Positions 46,696 to 55,032 of a DNA stretch of 64,000 nt are shown here, piece after piece. Source of the DNA: Caenimonas sp. SL110 (lineage in GTDB: Bacteria; Pseudomonadota; Gammaproteobacteria; Burkholderiales; Burkholderiaceae_C); contig NZ_JANU01000004.1 in NCBI RefSeq assembly GCF_001044395.1, forward strand, positions 111,874 through 175,873. Direction: 5' to 3'. The notes beneath the pieces were generated by a model. That model made no database searches. It had not been told where the DNA came from and saw nothing but the letters and a program-made list of their open reading frames with translations. Position 1 is the first letter of the stretch. Every line of letters begins with the position of its first letter. The translations under genes were made by a program, and so were the position numbers.

Positions 46696-47083
46696 TACCA
46701 ACATCGTGCTGGACCTCTTCATCTTTTCTGATGAAGCGGCCAGGCCACTGAGAGAGCAGCTCGAGCAAGGCGCCCTGCGCTGGATCGCCACCGAGCGGAT
46801 GCGTGGTGAACTCGAGCGGGTGCTGGCCTACCCGCACATCGTCTCGCGCATGGCGTTTTATGGAAAGACCGCGCAGGACGTGCTGGCTGCTTTCGATCGC
46901 CATGCGCAGATCGCGCAAACGCCAGGCAAGGCTCGGTTCATCTGCAAGGACGCCGATGACCAGATGTTCATCGACCTCGCCGTGCAGCATCAGTGCCTGC
47001 TGCTGAGCAAGGACAAGGCAGTGCTGACCATGAAGAAACGATTGGCATCGCTCGACGTTGAAGTGATGAGGGCGTTGACCTGA
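46673..47083 (+). CDS. PIN-domain protein (VapC-like nuclease), orphan
   Basis: 136 residues. The PIN acidic residues are visible: Asp8 in TVLDTNIVLDLF, Glu near TERMRGELERV, and Asp pairs in FICKDADDQMFIDLAV and LLLSKDKAVL. This matches the COG1569-type predicted toxin family. No antitoxin gene lies on either side, so it may be a stand-alone ribonuclease or an orphan. It begins inside the end of the methyltransferase gene. Confidence 0.83.
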   Translation: MIRTTVLDTNIVLDLFIFSDEAARPLREQLEQGALRWIATERMRGELERVLAYPHIVSRMAFYGKTAQDVLAAFDRHAQIAQTPGKARFICKDADDQMFIDLAVQHQCLLLSKDKAVLTMKKRLASLDVEVMRALT

Positions 47084-47123
47084 AAGTGCATGGGTTGCGA
47101 CAGCGCACGGTTTCCTGGCTGTC

Positions 47124-47200
47124 ATGCCGGACCTGATCCGGCATCCACCGCGAAGCGGCAGCGGCCGTTGAAGACATGGATTGCGGATCAAGTCCGCAAT
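47124..47200. repeat. Two REP-like hairpins
   Basis: ATGCCGGA-CCTGA-TCCGGCAT (47124-47144) and ATTGCGGA-TCAAG-TCCGCAAT (47180-47200) are perfect 8-bp hairpins separated by 35 bases. They share design and flanks (GTC before, CC or GAC after) with the cluster at 24546-24725. They occupy the gap between convergent genes. Confidence 0.75.
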
Positions 47201-47226
47201 GACCCTCGTTGCCTGGAGCACTGCGC

Positions 47227-48897
47227 TCAAGATGCTGAGGTGAACCCTGCGTTGCTCGACGTCTCGCGCACCGTGCGGGCGCCAAACCCTTCGGCCTGCG
47301 CCATCGGCCAGTAGAGCTTGAACACATTGTGTTGCTCGCTGAGGTCGCCGGACAGCAGTGCGCCGGGCTCCACCGACATGATCAGGTTGGCGAGCAGCCT
47401 GACTTCAGTGTCGGTGATGCGCCGTACGATGTGATGCGCCGATATTTCGCGCGGGTGCTTCAGGCCTGAGGCCTGCACCAGCTCCTTCAACGCATGCAGC
47501 GTCGAGCGGTGGAAATTGAAGACGCGCTGTGCCTTGTCCGGCACCACCAGCGCGCGCTCGCGCAGCGGATCCTGCGTGGCGACGCCGGTGGGGCAGTTGC
47601 CGGTGTGGCAGGTCTGGGCCTGGATGCAGCCCAGCGCCATCATGAAGCCGCGCCCTGCGTTGCACCAGTCAGCGCCTAGCGCCATCATCCTGGCGATATC
47701 GAATGCAGTGATGACCTTGCCCGCGCACCCCACGCTGATGCGCTCGCGCAGGCCGGCACCCACCAGCGTGTTGTGGACCAGCAGCAGGCCCTCCTGCAAC
47801 GGCGCACCGACGTGGTCGCTGAACTCGACCGGCGCCGCACCCGTGCCGCCTTCCGCGCCATCGACCACGATGAAGTCCGGCGTGATACCTGTCTGTAGCA
47901 TCGCCTTCACGATGCCGAACCATTCCCACGGATGGCCGATGCACAGCTTGAAACCCACTGGCTTGCCACCCGACAGCTCGCGCAGCCGTGCGATGAAGGC
48001 CATCATCTCCAGCGGCGTCGAGAAAGCACCATGCGACGACGGCGAAATGCAGTCGACGCCTTCAGGTACGCCGCGTGCAAGGGCAATTTCTTTCGTGACC
48101 TTCGCCGCAGGCAGGATGCCGCCGTGCCCGGGCTTGGCGCCCTGGCTCAGCTTGAGTTCGATCATCTTCACCTGCGGTTGCGTGGCGTTGGCAACGAACC
48201 GCTCTTCGGAAAAATGGCCGTCGTCATCGCGGCAGCCGAAGTAGCCCGAGCCGATCTCCCAGATCAGGTCGCCGCCATGGGTGCGGTGATAACTGGAGAT
48301 CGATCCTTCGCCGGTGTCGTGTGCGAAACCTCCGAGCTTCGCGCCCTTGTTGAGGGCCATGATCGCGTTGGCAGACAGCGAGCCGAAACTCATCGCCGAG
48401 ATGTTGAAGACGCTCGACTCATAGGGCTGTGCGGTCTGCGGCCCGATGGTCACCCGGAAATCGGACGAGGCCACGACGGTGGGAAACATCGAATGATTGA
48501 TCCACTCGTAGCCCTGCCGCGTCACATCGAGCTGCGTGCCGAAGGGGCGGTTGTCTGGCTCGCCCTTGGCGCGCTGGTACACGAGTGAGCGCTGCGCGCG
48601 AGAAAACGGCGCTGCCTCGGCGTCGCTTTCGATGAAGTACTGCCGCATCTCCGGGCGGATGTACTCGAAGAGAAACCGCATGTGTCCGATGACAGGGTAG
48701 TTGCGCAGCACCGCATGGCGCGTCTGCCGCAGATCGCGGATTCCGATGACGACAAGCGCGCCAAAGATGAGTACACCGAGCGCCGCACGATACGGCGAGT
48801 GGGTGAGCCACGCCAGCGAGACAACCAGGCCGACGACGCATGCCGCCAGCGTGTTGTAGCGCACGCCGTAGTGGCGCGAGAACCATGCCGCCTTCAT
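47227..48897 (-). CDS. FMN-binding glutamate synthase family protein, membrane-anchored
   Basis: 556 residues from the ATG at 48897. Two N-terminal hydrophobic helices (about 14-31 and 36-53) precede a GltB-like FMN barrel: FNISAMSFGSLSANAIMALNKGAKLGGFAHDTGEGSIS, IELKLSQGAKPGHGG, FIVVDGAEGGTGAAPVEF, GCAGKVITAFDIARMMALGADWCNAGRGFM and the Cys-rich CIQAQTCHTGNCPTGVATQD. The glutaminase domain is absent, so it is not a complete glutamate synthase. It overlaps the dehalogenase gene stop by 4 bases (ATGA). The electron donor and substrate are unknown. Confidence 0.9.
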   Translation of the reverse strand: MKAAWFSRHYGVRYNTLAACVVGLVVSLAWLTHSPYRAALGVLIFGALVVIGIRDLRQTRHAVLRNYPVIGHMRFLFEYIRPEMRQYFIESDAEAAPFSRAQRSLVYQRAKGEPDNRPFGTQLDVTRQGYEWINHSMFPTVVASSDFRVTIGPQTAQPYESSVFNISAMSFGSLSANAIMALNKGAKLGGFAHDTGEGSISSYHRTHGGDLIWEIGSGYFGCRDDDGHFSEERFVANATQPQVKMIELKLSQGAKPGHGGILPAAKVTKEIALARGVPEGVDCISPSSHGAFSTPLEMMAFIARLRELSGGKPVGFKLCIGHPWEWFGIVKAMLQTGITPDFIVVDGAEGGTGAAPVEFSDHVGAPLQEGLLLVHNTLVGAGLRERISVGCAGKVITAFDIARMMALGADWCNAGRGFMMALGCIQAQTCHTGNCPTGVATQDPLRERALVVPDKAQRVFNFHRSTLHALKELVQASGLKHPREISAHHIVRRITDTEVRLLANLIMSVEPGALLSGDLSEQHNVFKLYWPMAQAEGFGARTVRETSSNAGFTSAS

Positions 48898-49799
48898 CGC
48901 ATGAAGCCGCGCAGCGCCTGCGCTGTCTCGGCGTGCAGTTCCTCTGGAATGAAATGACCTGCAGGCATGCTCTGGCCGGTGACTGTTCCGGCGCATTGCG
49001 CCTGCCACAGTGCAATCGGCTTGAACAGTTTTTCGATCAGGCCGCGCTGGCCCCACAGCGCAAGCATGTCGCACTGGATCTTGTCGCCGTGCTCGCGACT
49101 CGCGCGGTCGTGATCGAGGTCTATGCCCGCGCTCGCGCGATAGTCTTCGCATGCCGCATGGATAGCCTCTGCGCGGCAAAAGCATCGCTCGTATTCAGCC
49201 AGCGCTTGCGGCTCGATGTAGTTGAGCCCGCCCGCGCCCCAGCCGCCTAGCTTGGCATGCAGGTACATCCGCGCGTTGGCCCCAATCATCGTTTCAGGAA
49301 GCGGCGACGGCTGGATGAGGTGGAACCAGTGGTAGTAGTAGCGCGCAAAGGTCATGTCGGTTGCTGCATACATGTCCAGCGTAGGCGCGATGTCGATCAC
49401 GCACAGCTTTTTCACTGCCGCCGGATGATCGACGGCCAGGCGATGGGCGACACGCCCGCCCCGGTCGTGCCCGCAGAGGAAGAACTCTTTTTCTTCCAGC
49501 AGGGCCATCAGCTCCACCATGTCGCGCGCCATCGTGCGCTTGCTGTAGTTGGAATGATCCTGTTCGCCGGGTGCCTTGGCCGAGTCGCCGTAGCCTCGCA
49601 GGTCCGGCATGACGAGGAAGTAGTCGTCCTTGAGTTGCTGCGCGATGCGATGCCAGATGGCATGCGTCTGCGGAAAGCCATGCAGCAGGAGCAGCGCCGG
49701 CTTGCCTTTGGCGCCGCCGAAGCGCGCGAAGATCTCGGTGCCGTTGACGGCGAAGCTCGCCTTGTCGAAACCATCGAACCATTTTTGATCGGTGTTCAT
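48894..49799 (-). CDS. Haloacetate (fluoroacetate) dehalogenase-type alpha/beta hydrolase
   Basis: 301 residues. The fold has LLLLHGFPQTHAIWHRIA, the nucleophile elbow GHDRGGR with Asp112, and His282 in PAGHFIPEE. Every residue I know from the fluoroacetate dehalogenase of Rhodopseudomonas palustris is present at a nearly constant offset. Those are carboxylate-binding Arg113 and Arg116, acid Asp136, halide-pocket His157 and Trp158 (YYYHWFHLIQP) and a Tyr at 220 (CEDYRASAGIDL). This strongly suggests hydrolytic defluorination or dechlorination of haloacetates to glycolate. It is coupled on both sides (ATGA) to an NTF2-like gene and a glutamate-synthase-like gene. Activity with natural esters or epoxides is less likely given the Asp-Arg pairing. 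Confidence 0.88.
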   Translation of the reverse strand: MNTDQKWFDGFDKASFAVNGTEIFARFGGAKGKPALLLLHGFPQTHAIWHRIAQQLKDDYFLVMPDLRGYGDSAKAPGEQDHSNYSKRTMARDMVELMALLEEKEFFLCGHDRGGRVAHRLAVDHPAAVKKLCVIDIAPTLDMYAATDMTFARYYYHWFHLIQPSPLPETMIGANARMYLHAKLGGWGAGGLNYIEPQALAEYERCFCRAEAIHAACEDYRASAGIDLDHDRASREHGDKIQCDMLALWGQRGLIEKLFKPIALWQAQCAGTVTGQSMPAGHFIPEELHAETAQALRGFMR

Positions 49800-50290
49800 T
49801 CGGTCGGATTCCTCGCGAGAAATTTTTGCAGATTGCCGGCGGCTTGTGCGCGCACCTTGCCGCGAATCACCGGCGTCCATCCGAGCAGCACACCAGGCGC
49901 GCCCAGCGCCTGCCGCGACCACTTCCAGAAGTCGAAGCTGTCTTCATGGCGAACGATCAGCCCCGCCGGATTGAACCTGAACTTCGCGTCGATCGCGTTG
50001 TCAACGATGCGGCCCGTGGCGCTGAACCGGTAGTGCGCGTCCCAGTGGGCGCTGCCTGTGTCGGCATCGGCCTTCACATCGCGAAAGCTGAGCTTCCATA
50101 CATCGGCACCCCTGGCCTGCGTGGCTTCGCACAACATTCGCCACATGGCTGCGACTTCGCGTTTGCCCTTGAGCGAGAACACCTCATCGTCAAAGGTGAC
50201 GTCATCGGCGTAGCAGCCGGCCATCGTCTTCGCATCGAGTCGTGCAAAGGCGCCGTAGAAGGTCTCGATGGTCTGCTGGTTGGGGTGCAT
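49796..50290 (-). CDS. NTF2/SnoaL-like protein
   Basis: 164 residues from the ATG at 50290, with GAGGA 7 bases upstream. HPNQQTIETFYGAFARLDAKTMAGCYADDVTFDDEVFSLKGKREVAAMWRMLC is a typical NTF2-like start, and WDAHYRFSATGRIVDNAIDAKFRFNPAGLIVRHEDSFDFWKW the matching beta-sheet end. It is the first gene of the dehalogenase operon. Enzymatic or ligand-binding role unknown. Confidence 0.85.
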   Translation of the reverse strand: MHPNQQTIETFYGAFARLDAKTMAGCYADDVTFDDEVFSLKGKREVAAMWRMLCEATQARGADVWKLSFRDVKADADTGSAHWDAHYRFSATGRIVDNAIDAKFRFNPAGLIVRHEDSFDFWKWSRQALGAPGVLLGWTPVIRGKVRAQAAGNLQKFLARNPTE

Positions 50291-50309
50291 GAAATGTCCT
50301 CGTTGTTCG

Positions 50310-51194
50310 TCAGAGCGCCCTGGGTACCGCACCCGCGAGGAAATCGTACACCGCGCGGATGCGCGGGCTCGTGCGAATTTCGCGATGCACCGTCAACCAT
50401 ATCGGAAGGGGTGGAACCTTCAACATCGGCAAGACAGGAACGAGGTCGCTATCCATGCGCGCCAGGTAGTCCGCCACGAAGCCGATGCCCAAGCCGGCGC
50501 GCACCGCTTCCCAGTACGCAACGAGATCGTCGGTGCGAAAGGCGAAGGCCTCGCGCGTGACGGGAACGCCGAACTGCGCGAAGCCCTTGAGAATCGCCTC
50601 GTCGCGGTCGTTGCCGACGAGTTCGTGCGAAGCGAGGTCTGTGATTTGCCTGGGTATGCCGCGCCGGCGCAGATAGTCCCGATGCGCATAGGCACCCAGT
50701 GTGACTTTTGCAATGCGGCGGGTCACGAGGCTGGCCTGGTCGGGCTGCACCATGCGCAGGGCAATGTCGGCTTCACGCCGAAGAAGGTTGCTCACTGCGT
50801 TGCTGGAGACGAGATCGACCTGTACTTCGGGAAGGGCGCTTCGCATCTGGGCCAGGACACCTGGCATCACGAAGCACGCGATCGTCTGGCTCGCGCTGAT
50901 TCGCACGCTGCCTGTGATCGCTTCCTGTGCGCCAGAGACACTGCGCGCGATCTGCATCGCGCTGCCTTCCATCGCACGGGCGGACGTTTCCAGCCAATGA
51001 GCCATGTCGGTCGCCAGCAGACCACGGCCTGTGCGCTCGAACAGCACAACGCCGAGCTGGCTTTCCAGCTCGGCAATGTGGCGTCCGACGGTGGGCTGCG
51101 TCGTTCCCAGCACGCGTGCCGCACCGAGCAGGCTGCCGTTGTCCAGCGCGGCCAGAAATGAGCGGATGAGGCGCCAGTCGAATTCGTGCTTCAT
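50310..51194 (-). CDS. LysR-family transcriptional regulator, upstream of dehalogenase operon
   Basis: 294 residues. The winged-helix domain is FDWRLIRSFLAALDNGSLLGAARVLGTTQPTVGRHIAELESQLGVVLF, then an effector-binding domain (ADIALRMVQPDQASLVTRRIAKV, AVRAGLGIGFVADYLARMD). It is codirectional with and directly upstream of the NTF2-like gene (19-base gap), so it is probably cotranscribed with, and may control, the operon. The divergent Acg-type gene starts 112 bases to its other side. In that gap TCGAATAG and CCTATCGA form an imperfect dyad. Confidence 0.92.
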   Translation of the reverse strand: MKHEFDWRLIRSFLAALDNGSLLGAARVLGTTQPTVGRHIAELESQLGVVLFERTGRGLLATDMAHWLETSARAMEGSAMQIARSVSGAQEAITGSVRISASQTIACFVMPGVLAQMRSALPEVQVDLVSSNAVSNLLRREADIALRMVQPDQASLVTRRIAKVTLGAYAHRDYLRRRGIPRQITDLASHELVGNDRDEAILKGFAQFGVPVTREAFAFRTDDLVAYWEAVRAGLGIGFVADYLARMDSDLVPVLPMLKVPPLPIWLTVHREIRTSPRIRAVYDFLAGAVPRAL

Positions 51195-51306
51195 GCGAGG
51201 TATGCAGTTTTGAATAGCAGCTATGAGTCAATGGCATATTGTCGAATAGACCTTATCTTTCCACAATTGGGCCTATCGAAACAGGTGCAAACGCGGGATC
51301 GTTCCA

Positions 51307-52503
51307 ATGCAAAGACGCAACTTTCTTCATGTGGTGGGTGGTGTGGGTATCGCCGCGGCCCTTCCTCTGTCCGGCTGCTCCCTGTCCAGCCAATTCCCGG
51401 CTCAGGCCGTGCAGGCGTGGCAGGGGCCGAGCCCGCAGGAGACCGACGTCAGGCGCTGGATTCTCAGCTACGCCATCCTTGCGCCGCATTCGCACAACCT
51501 TCAGTCGTGGCTGGTGGACTTGCGCACGCCCGGCGAGATCGTCTTGTTTTGCGACCTGACGCGCCTGCTGCCTGAAACCGATCCGCTCTCTCGCCAGATC
51601 ATGATGAGCCAGGGGACCTTCCTTGAGTTGCTGGACCTGGCTGCACGGCAAAGGGGCCAGCGTGCTGCCATCGAGCTGTTTCCGCAGGGCGAGTTTGCCA
51701 ATGACAAGCCTGACGCGCGGCCTGTTGCGCGAATCCGTCTCGCGGCTGATCCGTCGATACGCCCCGATCCATTGTTCGCGCAGATTGCGCACCGGCACAC
51801 GAACCGCGAGCACTACGAATCGCGCCTGCCCTCGGCCGATGGCATGCAGGCGATGACACAAAGCCTGGCCGGTCATGCCGTGCGTGCGGGCTTCATTGAT
51901 TCATCGCAGCCTGCCGCGATGCAGCAGCACCGCGAGATTGCGAAGGAGGCGTGGCGCATTGAACTGGTGACGCCGCGAACCATCATGGAGTCGTACAAGG
52001 TGCTGCGAGTCGGCCCCGAGGAGATCGCGCAGCATCGCGATGGGCTCTCCATCAACACGCCTGTGATTCGTGCACTCACCGCACTGGGGCTTTTTGATCG
52101 CACCAAGGCGCCGGGACCCGGCGACAGCGCAACAACCGGTCAGCTCAAGGATTTCAACGCGAAGATCGATTCGACCCCGGCGTTTTTCTGGATGGTGACC
52201 GAGGGTAACGACAGGCGCACGCAGATCAATGCGGGCCGTGCCTATGCACGAGCCCAGCTGGCCGCGACCGCACAAGGCCTGGTCATGCACCCGCTTTCAC
52301 AGGCGCTGCAGGAGTACCCTGAGCAAGCTGCGACCTATCGGCAGATTCACGAATTGCTTGCAGCGCCGGCGCCGCGTTTCACCGTGCAGATGTGGACCCG
52401 CCTGGGCTATGCCGCACCCGCGCAGCCCTCACCACGCCGTGGACTGGACGCCCATCTCGTCGCAGGCGTTGCTACTTCGAAGGCGTCTGCGCCACGCGGC
52501 TGA
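51307..52503 (+). CDS. Acg-family FMN-binding oxidoreductase, exported
   Basis: 398 residues. MQRRNFLHVVGGVGIAAALP has a Tat-type twin Arg, and LSGCS at about residue 24 could be a lipobox, so a Tat-exported lipoprotein is possible. The rest is nitroreductase-like of the Acg type: RRWILSYAILAPHSHNLQSWLVDL, FCDLTRLLPETDPLSRQIMMSQGTFLELLDLAARQRG, QIAHRHTNREHYESR and GRAYARAQLAATAQGLVMHPLSQALQEYPEQ. The electron donor and substrate are unknown. Its 3' end overlaps the convergent pncC by 32 bases. Confidence 0.85.
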   Translation: MQRRNFLHVVGGVGIAAALPLSGCSLSSQFPAQAVQAWQGPSPQETDVRRWILSYAILAPHSHNLQSWLVDLRTPGEIVLFCDLTRLLPETDPLSRQIMMSQGTFLELLDLAARQRGQRAAIELFPQGEFANDKPDARPVARIRLAADPSIRPDPLFAQIAHRHTNREHYESRLPSADGMQAMTQSLAGHAVRAGFIDSSQPAAMQQHREIAKEAWRIELVTPRTIMESYKVLRVGPEEIAQHRDGLSINTPVIRALTALGLFDRTKAPGPGDSATTGQLKDFNAKIDSTPAFFWMVTEGNDRRTQINAGRAYARAQLAATAQGLVMHPLSQALQEYPEQAATYRQIHELLAAPAPRFTVQMWTRLGYAAPAQPSPRRGLDAHLVAGVATSKASAPRG

Positions 52504-52951
52504 TCAGGCCTTCGACCGCGTGTTCGACTGTTGCGCGGCGCACGGCCGCGCGGTCTCCGTCGAACCGTCGCGTTTCACTGTCGAGGCGGCCGTCAATCAT
52601 GAAACCGAACCAGACTGTGCCCACCGGCTTGTCCTTGCTGCCCCCGGTCGGGCCTGCAACGCCGGTCACGGCCACGCTGACCTTCGCGCGGGAATTTCGC
52701 ACCGCACCAAAGGCCATGGCGCGCGCCACCACTTCGCTGACGGCACCGTTGGATGCGATCAGGCTTGCATCAACCCCCAGTGATTCGGTCTTGGCTTCGT
52801 TGGAGTAAGTGACGAACCCGCGCTCGAACCACCGGCTCGAACCTGCAAGGTCGGTGCACGCAGCGGCGATCATCCCGCCGGTGCAGCTTTCAGCGGTGGC
52901 GAGCATCCACTCCCGTTCGAGCAAGACCTCAGCGAGCCGTTGGACGTCCAT
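52472..52951 (-). CDS. pncC: Nicotinamide-nucleotide amidohydrolase (CinA C-terminal domain type)
   Basis: 159 residues, a stand-alone CinA C-terminal domain. It deamidates NMN to NaMN in NAD recycling. Seen are LLEREWMLATAESCTGGMIAAACTDLAGSSRWFERGFVTYSN with the catalytic Ser/Lys region, GAVSEVVARAMAFGA, and VAVTGVAGPTGGSKDKPVGTVWFG. The N-terminal CinA domain is missing, as usual in proteobacterial PncC. It overlaps the pgpA stop by one base. Confidence 0.93.
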   Translation of the reverse strand: MDVQRLAEVLLEREWMLATAESCTGGMIAAACTDLAGSSRWFERGFVTYSNEAKTESLGVDASLIASNGAVSEVVARAMAFGAVRNSRAKVSVAVTGVAGPTGGSKDKPVGTVWFGFMIDGRLDSETRRFDGDRAAVRRATVEHAVEGLISRVAQTPSK

Positions 52952-53502
52952 CACCAGACCCTCCAGAGTGCGATCACGAGCAAGGTGCAAAACGCAGCGA
53001 CCAGGTCGTCGAACAGGATGCCGAATCCGCCCTTCCAGCCAAATCCGTGAAAGAGGTCGTCGGCCCACGCCACCGGCCCCGGCTTCACCGCATCGAAGAT
53101 GCGAAAGAGCACGAACGCGGCAAACTGCGCAGTCAGGCCGGCAGGCATCACGAGCCACAAGATGATCCAGAAAGCGACGACTTCGTCCCACACGATGTTG
53201 CCCGGGTCGAGCAGCCGCATGTGTTCGGCCGTGACAGTGCAGGCCCACAGGCCGACAACGAGTGACACCGCAATCACGCCGCCGATCTGCATCGGCGTCA
53301 GCCACAGCTGCATCATCACATACGCAAGCCAGGCCCATAGCGTGCCGGCGGTGCCCGGTGCGACTGGCGAAAGGCCCGAGCCGAAGCCCAGTGCGATGCA
53401 GTGCGCCGGATGCGACAGCATGAAGCGCGCGCTGGGCCGGATCACGGGCGGGCGCACGGGTGGATTCAGGGGCGTTGGCACAGGCACGGGCGTTGAGTTC
53501 AT
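52951..53502 (-). CDS. pgpA: Phosphatidylglycerophosphatase A
   Basis: 183 residues from the ATG at 53502. It removes the phosphate from phosphatidylglycerophosphate at the inner membrane. GFGSGLSPVAPGTAGTLWAWLAY and DPGNIVWDEVVAFWIILWLVMPAG are diagnostic acidic and glycine motifs. FRIFDAVKPGPVAWADDLFHGFGWKGGFGILFDDLVAAF completes the family. About 35 Pro-rich N-terminal residues precede the core. Both ends overlap neighbours (pncC and the nuclease gene). Confidence 0.94.
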   Translation of the reverse strand: MNSTPVPVPTPLNPPVRPPVIRPSARFMLSHPAHCIALGFGSGLSPVAPGTAGTLWAWLAYVMMQLWLTPMQIGGVIAVSLVVGLWACTVTAEHMRLLDPGNIVWDEVVAFWIILWLVMPAGLTAQFAAFVLFRIFDAVKPGPVAWADDLFHGFGWKGGFGILFDDLVAAFCTLLVIALWRVW

Positions 53503-53993
53503 CGGGGGCGGCAACTTCCGTTCTGGACCCGGAAGTCGCGCGGCATCACCGGGTCCTTGTCCGCCCACAACCCGGCACGTGCCGCGCGCGCGTGCTTTTC
53601 CTCTTGCGCATAAGGCCCGGGATTGCCGCGAAAACGGTACGACCAGGCGAAGCCGTTGGAAACCATCCACTCGCCTACATCTTGCTGCCCCAGTCGCAAT
53701 CGGGCCAACACACGATCGTTGCCGTCGCGCTTGTTGCTCATCACGACCACGCGGCGACGATGGACCAATGCGGTGAGCTCGGCGCGTGAAGTTGCGCCGA
53801 ATCGCTGGCAGATTTCCGGTGCGTCTATGCCTACGACGCGCACCGGGCGCGCCGCGCCGCCGCGCTCGGGTCGTACCCAGACGGTGTCGCCGTCAATGAC
53901 GGTTGTCACGATGGCGGCAAACCGCTCGGCCTGCGCCGCAAGGGGCGAGAGCGCGAGTGCGGCCATGGCAAAAAAGGTGCGCAGTGCCTGCAT
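53499..53993 (-). CDS. Exported thermonuclease-family protein (SNase-like)
   Basis: 164 residues from the ATG at 53993; MQALRTFFAMAALALSPLAAQAE is a signal peptide. The SNase core has VTTVIDGDTVWV, RPVRVVGIDAPEICQRFG, SNKRDGNDRVLARLRLGQQDVGEWMVSNGFAWSYRF and YAQEEKHARAARAGLW. Asp and Arg residues of the active site are in place. A nonspecific calcium-dependent nuclease is expected, though many small exported SNases are uncharacterised. It overlaps the pgpA start by 4 bases. Confidence 0.9.
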   Translation of the reverse strand: MQALRTFFAMAALALSPLAAQAERFAAIVTTVIDGDTVWVRPERGGAARPVRVVGIDAPEICQRFGATSRAELTALVHRRRVVVMSNKRDGNDRVLARLRLGQQDVGEWMVSNGFAWSYRFRGNPGPYAQEEKHARAARAGLWADKDPVMPRDFRVQNGSCRPR

Positions 53994-54006
53994 GAGTGGT
54001 GGGAAA

Positions 54007-54960
54007 TCAGGCGAAGTGGTCGAACGACGCGTAGTGTCGCAGCATCGGCTCACCGCGCGCATCGACCAGGCGCAAACCGCGTTCGTGTTCGACACGTCCA
54101 ATGCGGGTGACAGGAGTCGCTGCGCTGCGCGATGCAGCTTCGACGGCAGCGCGCATGGCCGGTGGCGCGCAGAACACCAGTTCGTAGTCGTCGCCGCCCG
54201 CCAGGGTGTATTCAAGCCGTCGATCGTCGTCCAGATGTGCGCCCGCAGCCATCAACTGCATCGCAGCCGATGTTTCGATGACGGCACCGACCCTCGATTG
54301 GCGCAGGATATGGCTGAGGTCGCCGAGCAAGCCGTCGCTGACGTCAATGGCCGCTGTGGCGATGCCGCGCAGTGCCTGGCCCAGTGCGACGCGTGGCGTG
54401 GGCTGCTCCATTCGCGCGCGCGCTGCCTCGAATGCTTCGCCGGGTATGGACAGCGTGCCTCGAAACACTTCCAGTGCCAGCCGCGCGTCACCGACTGCGC
54501 CGCTCACATAGATGTCGTCTCCCGCCCTGGCGCCCGACCGCAGCAGGGACATTCCCGTGGGCACCTCACCGAATACGGTGATGCAGATGTTGAGCGGACC
54601 TTTGGTGGTGTCCCCACCCACCAGTTCGCATTCGTGCGCATCAGCCAGCGCCAGCAAGCCGCGCGAAAAGGGTTCGAGCCATGCTTCGTCGGCTTGTTGC
54701 ATGGACAGTGCCAGCGTGAAGGCGAGCGGCCGCGCGCCGCAGGCTGCGAGGTCACTGAGATTGACTGCCAGCGCCTTGTGCCCGAGCCGTGCCGGATCAA
54801 CAGTGGACAGGAAGTGGCGGCCCTCCACCAACATGTCGCTCGACACAGCCAGCTGCATTCCGGCAGCTGGCGCGAGCAATGCGCAGTCGTCGCCGATGCC
54901 CATCGCATTGCGACGGACGGGACGCTTGAAGTAACGATCGATCAGGTCAAATTCACCCAT
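54007..54960 (-). CDS. thiL: Thiamine-monophosphate kinase
   Basis: 317 residues from the ATG at 54960 (MGEFDLIDRYFKRP); an ATG three codons earlier is also open. It phosphorylates TMP to thiamine pyrophosphate. Conserved acidic loops are GIGDDCALLAP, SSDMLVEGRHF, HKALAVNLSDLAACGARPLAFTLALS, LVGGDTTKGPLNI and AIDVSDGLLGDLSHIL, with the end YTLAGGDDYELVF. It is the first gene of the thiL-nuclease-pgpA-pncC run and is divergent to gph. Confidence 0.96.
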   Translation of the reverse strand: MGEFDLIDRYFKRPVRRNAMGIGDDCALLAPAAGMQLAVSSDMLVEGRHFLSTVDPARLGHKALAVNLSDLAACGARPLAFTLALSMQQADEAWLEPFSRGLLALADAHECELVGGDTTKGPLNICITVFGEVPTGMSLLRSGARAGDDIYVSGAVGDARLALEVFRGTLSIPGEAFEAARARMEQPTPRVALGQALRGIATAAIDVSDGLLGDLSHILRQSRVGAVIETSAAMQLMAAGAHLDDDRRLEYTLAGGDDYELVFCAPPAMRAAVEAASRSAATPVTRIGRVEHERGLRLVDARGEPMLRHYASFDHFA

Positions 54961-55032
54961 GGGCGCCATTGTTCACCAATTGCGCAGTGCAAATCGCTGC
55001 CGTGCATGATGTAGGCAATCGGAGGGTATGAA

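Noticed and set aside
46673..47083. Complete vapBC-type toxin-antitoxin pair
   Set aside because: Only the PIN-domain gene is present; no antitoxin-like DNA-binding ORF flanks it.
47227..48897. Glutamate synthase large subunit (gltB)
   Set aside because: Lacks the glutaminase and C-terminal beta-helix domains and has membrane helices, so it belongs to the stand-alone FMN-domain family.
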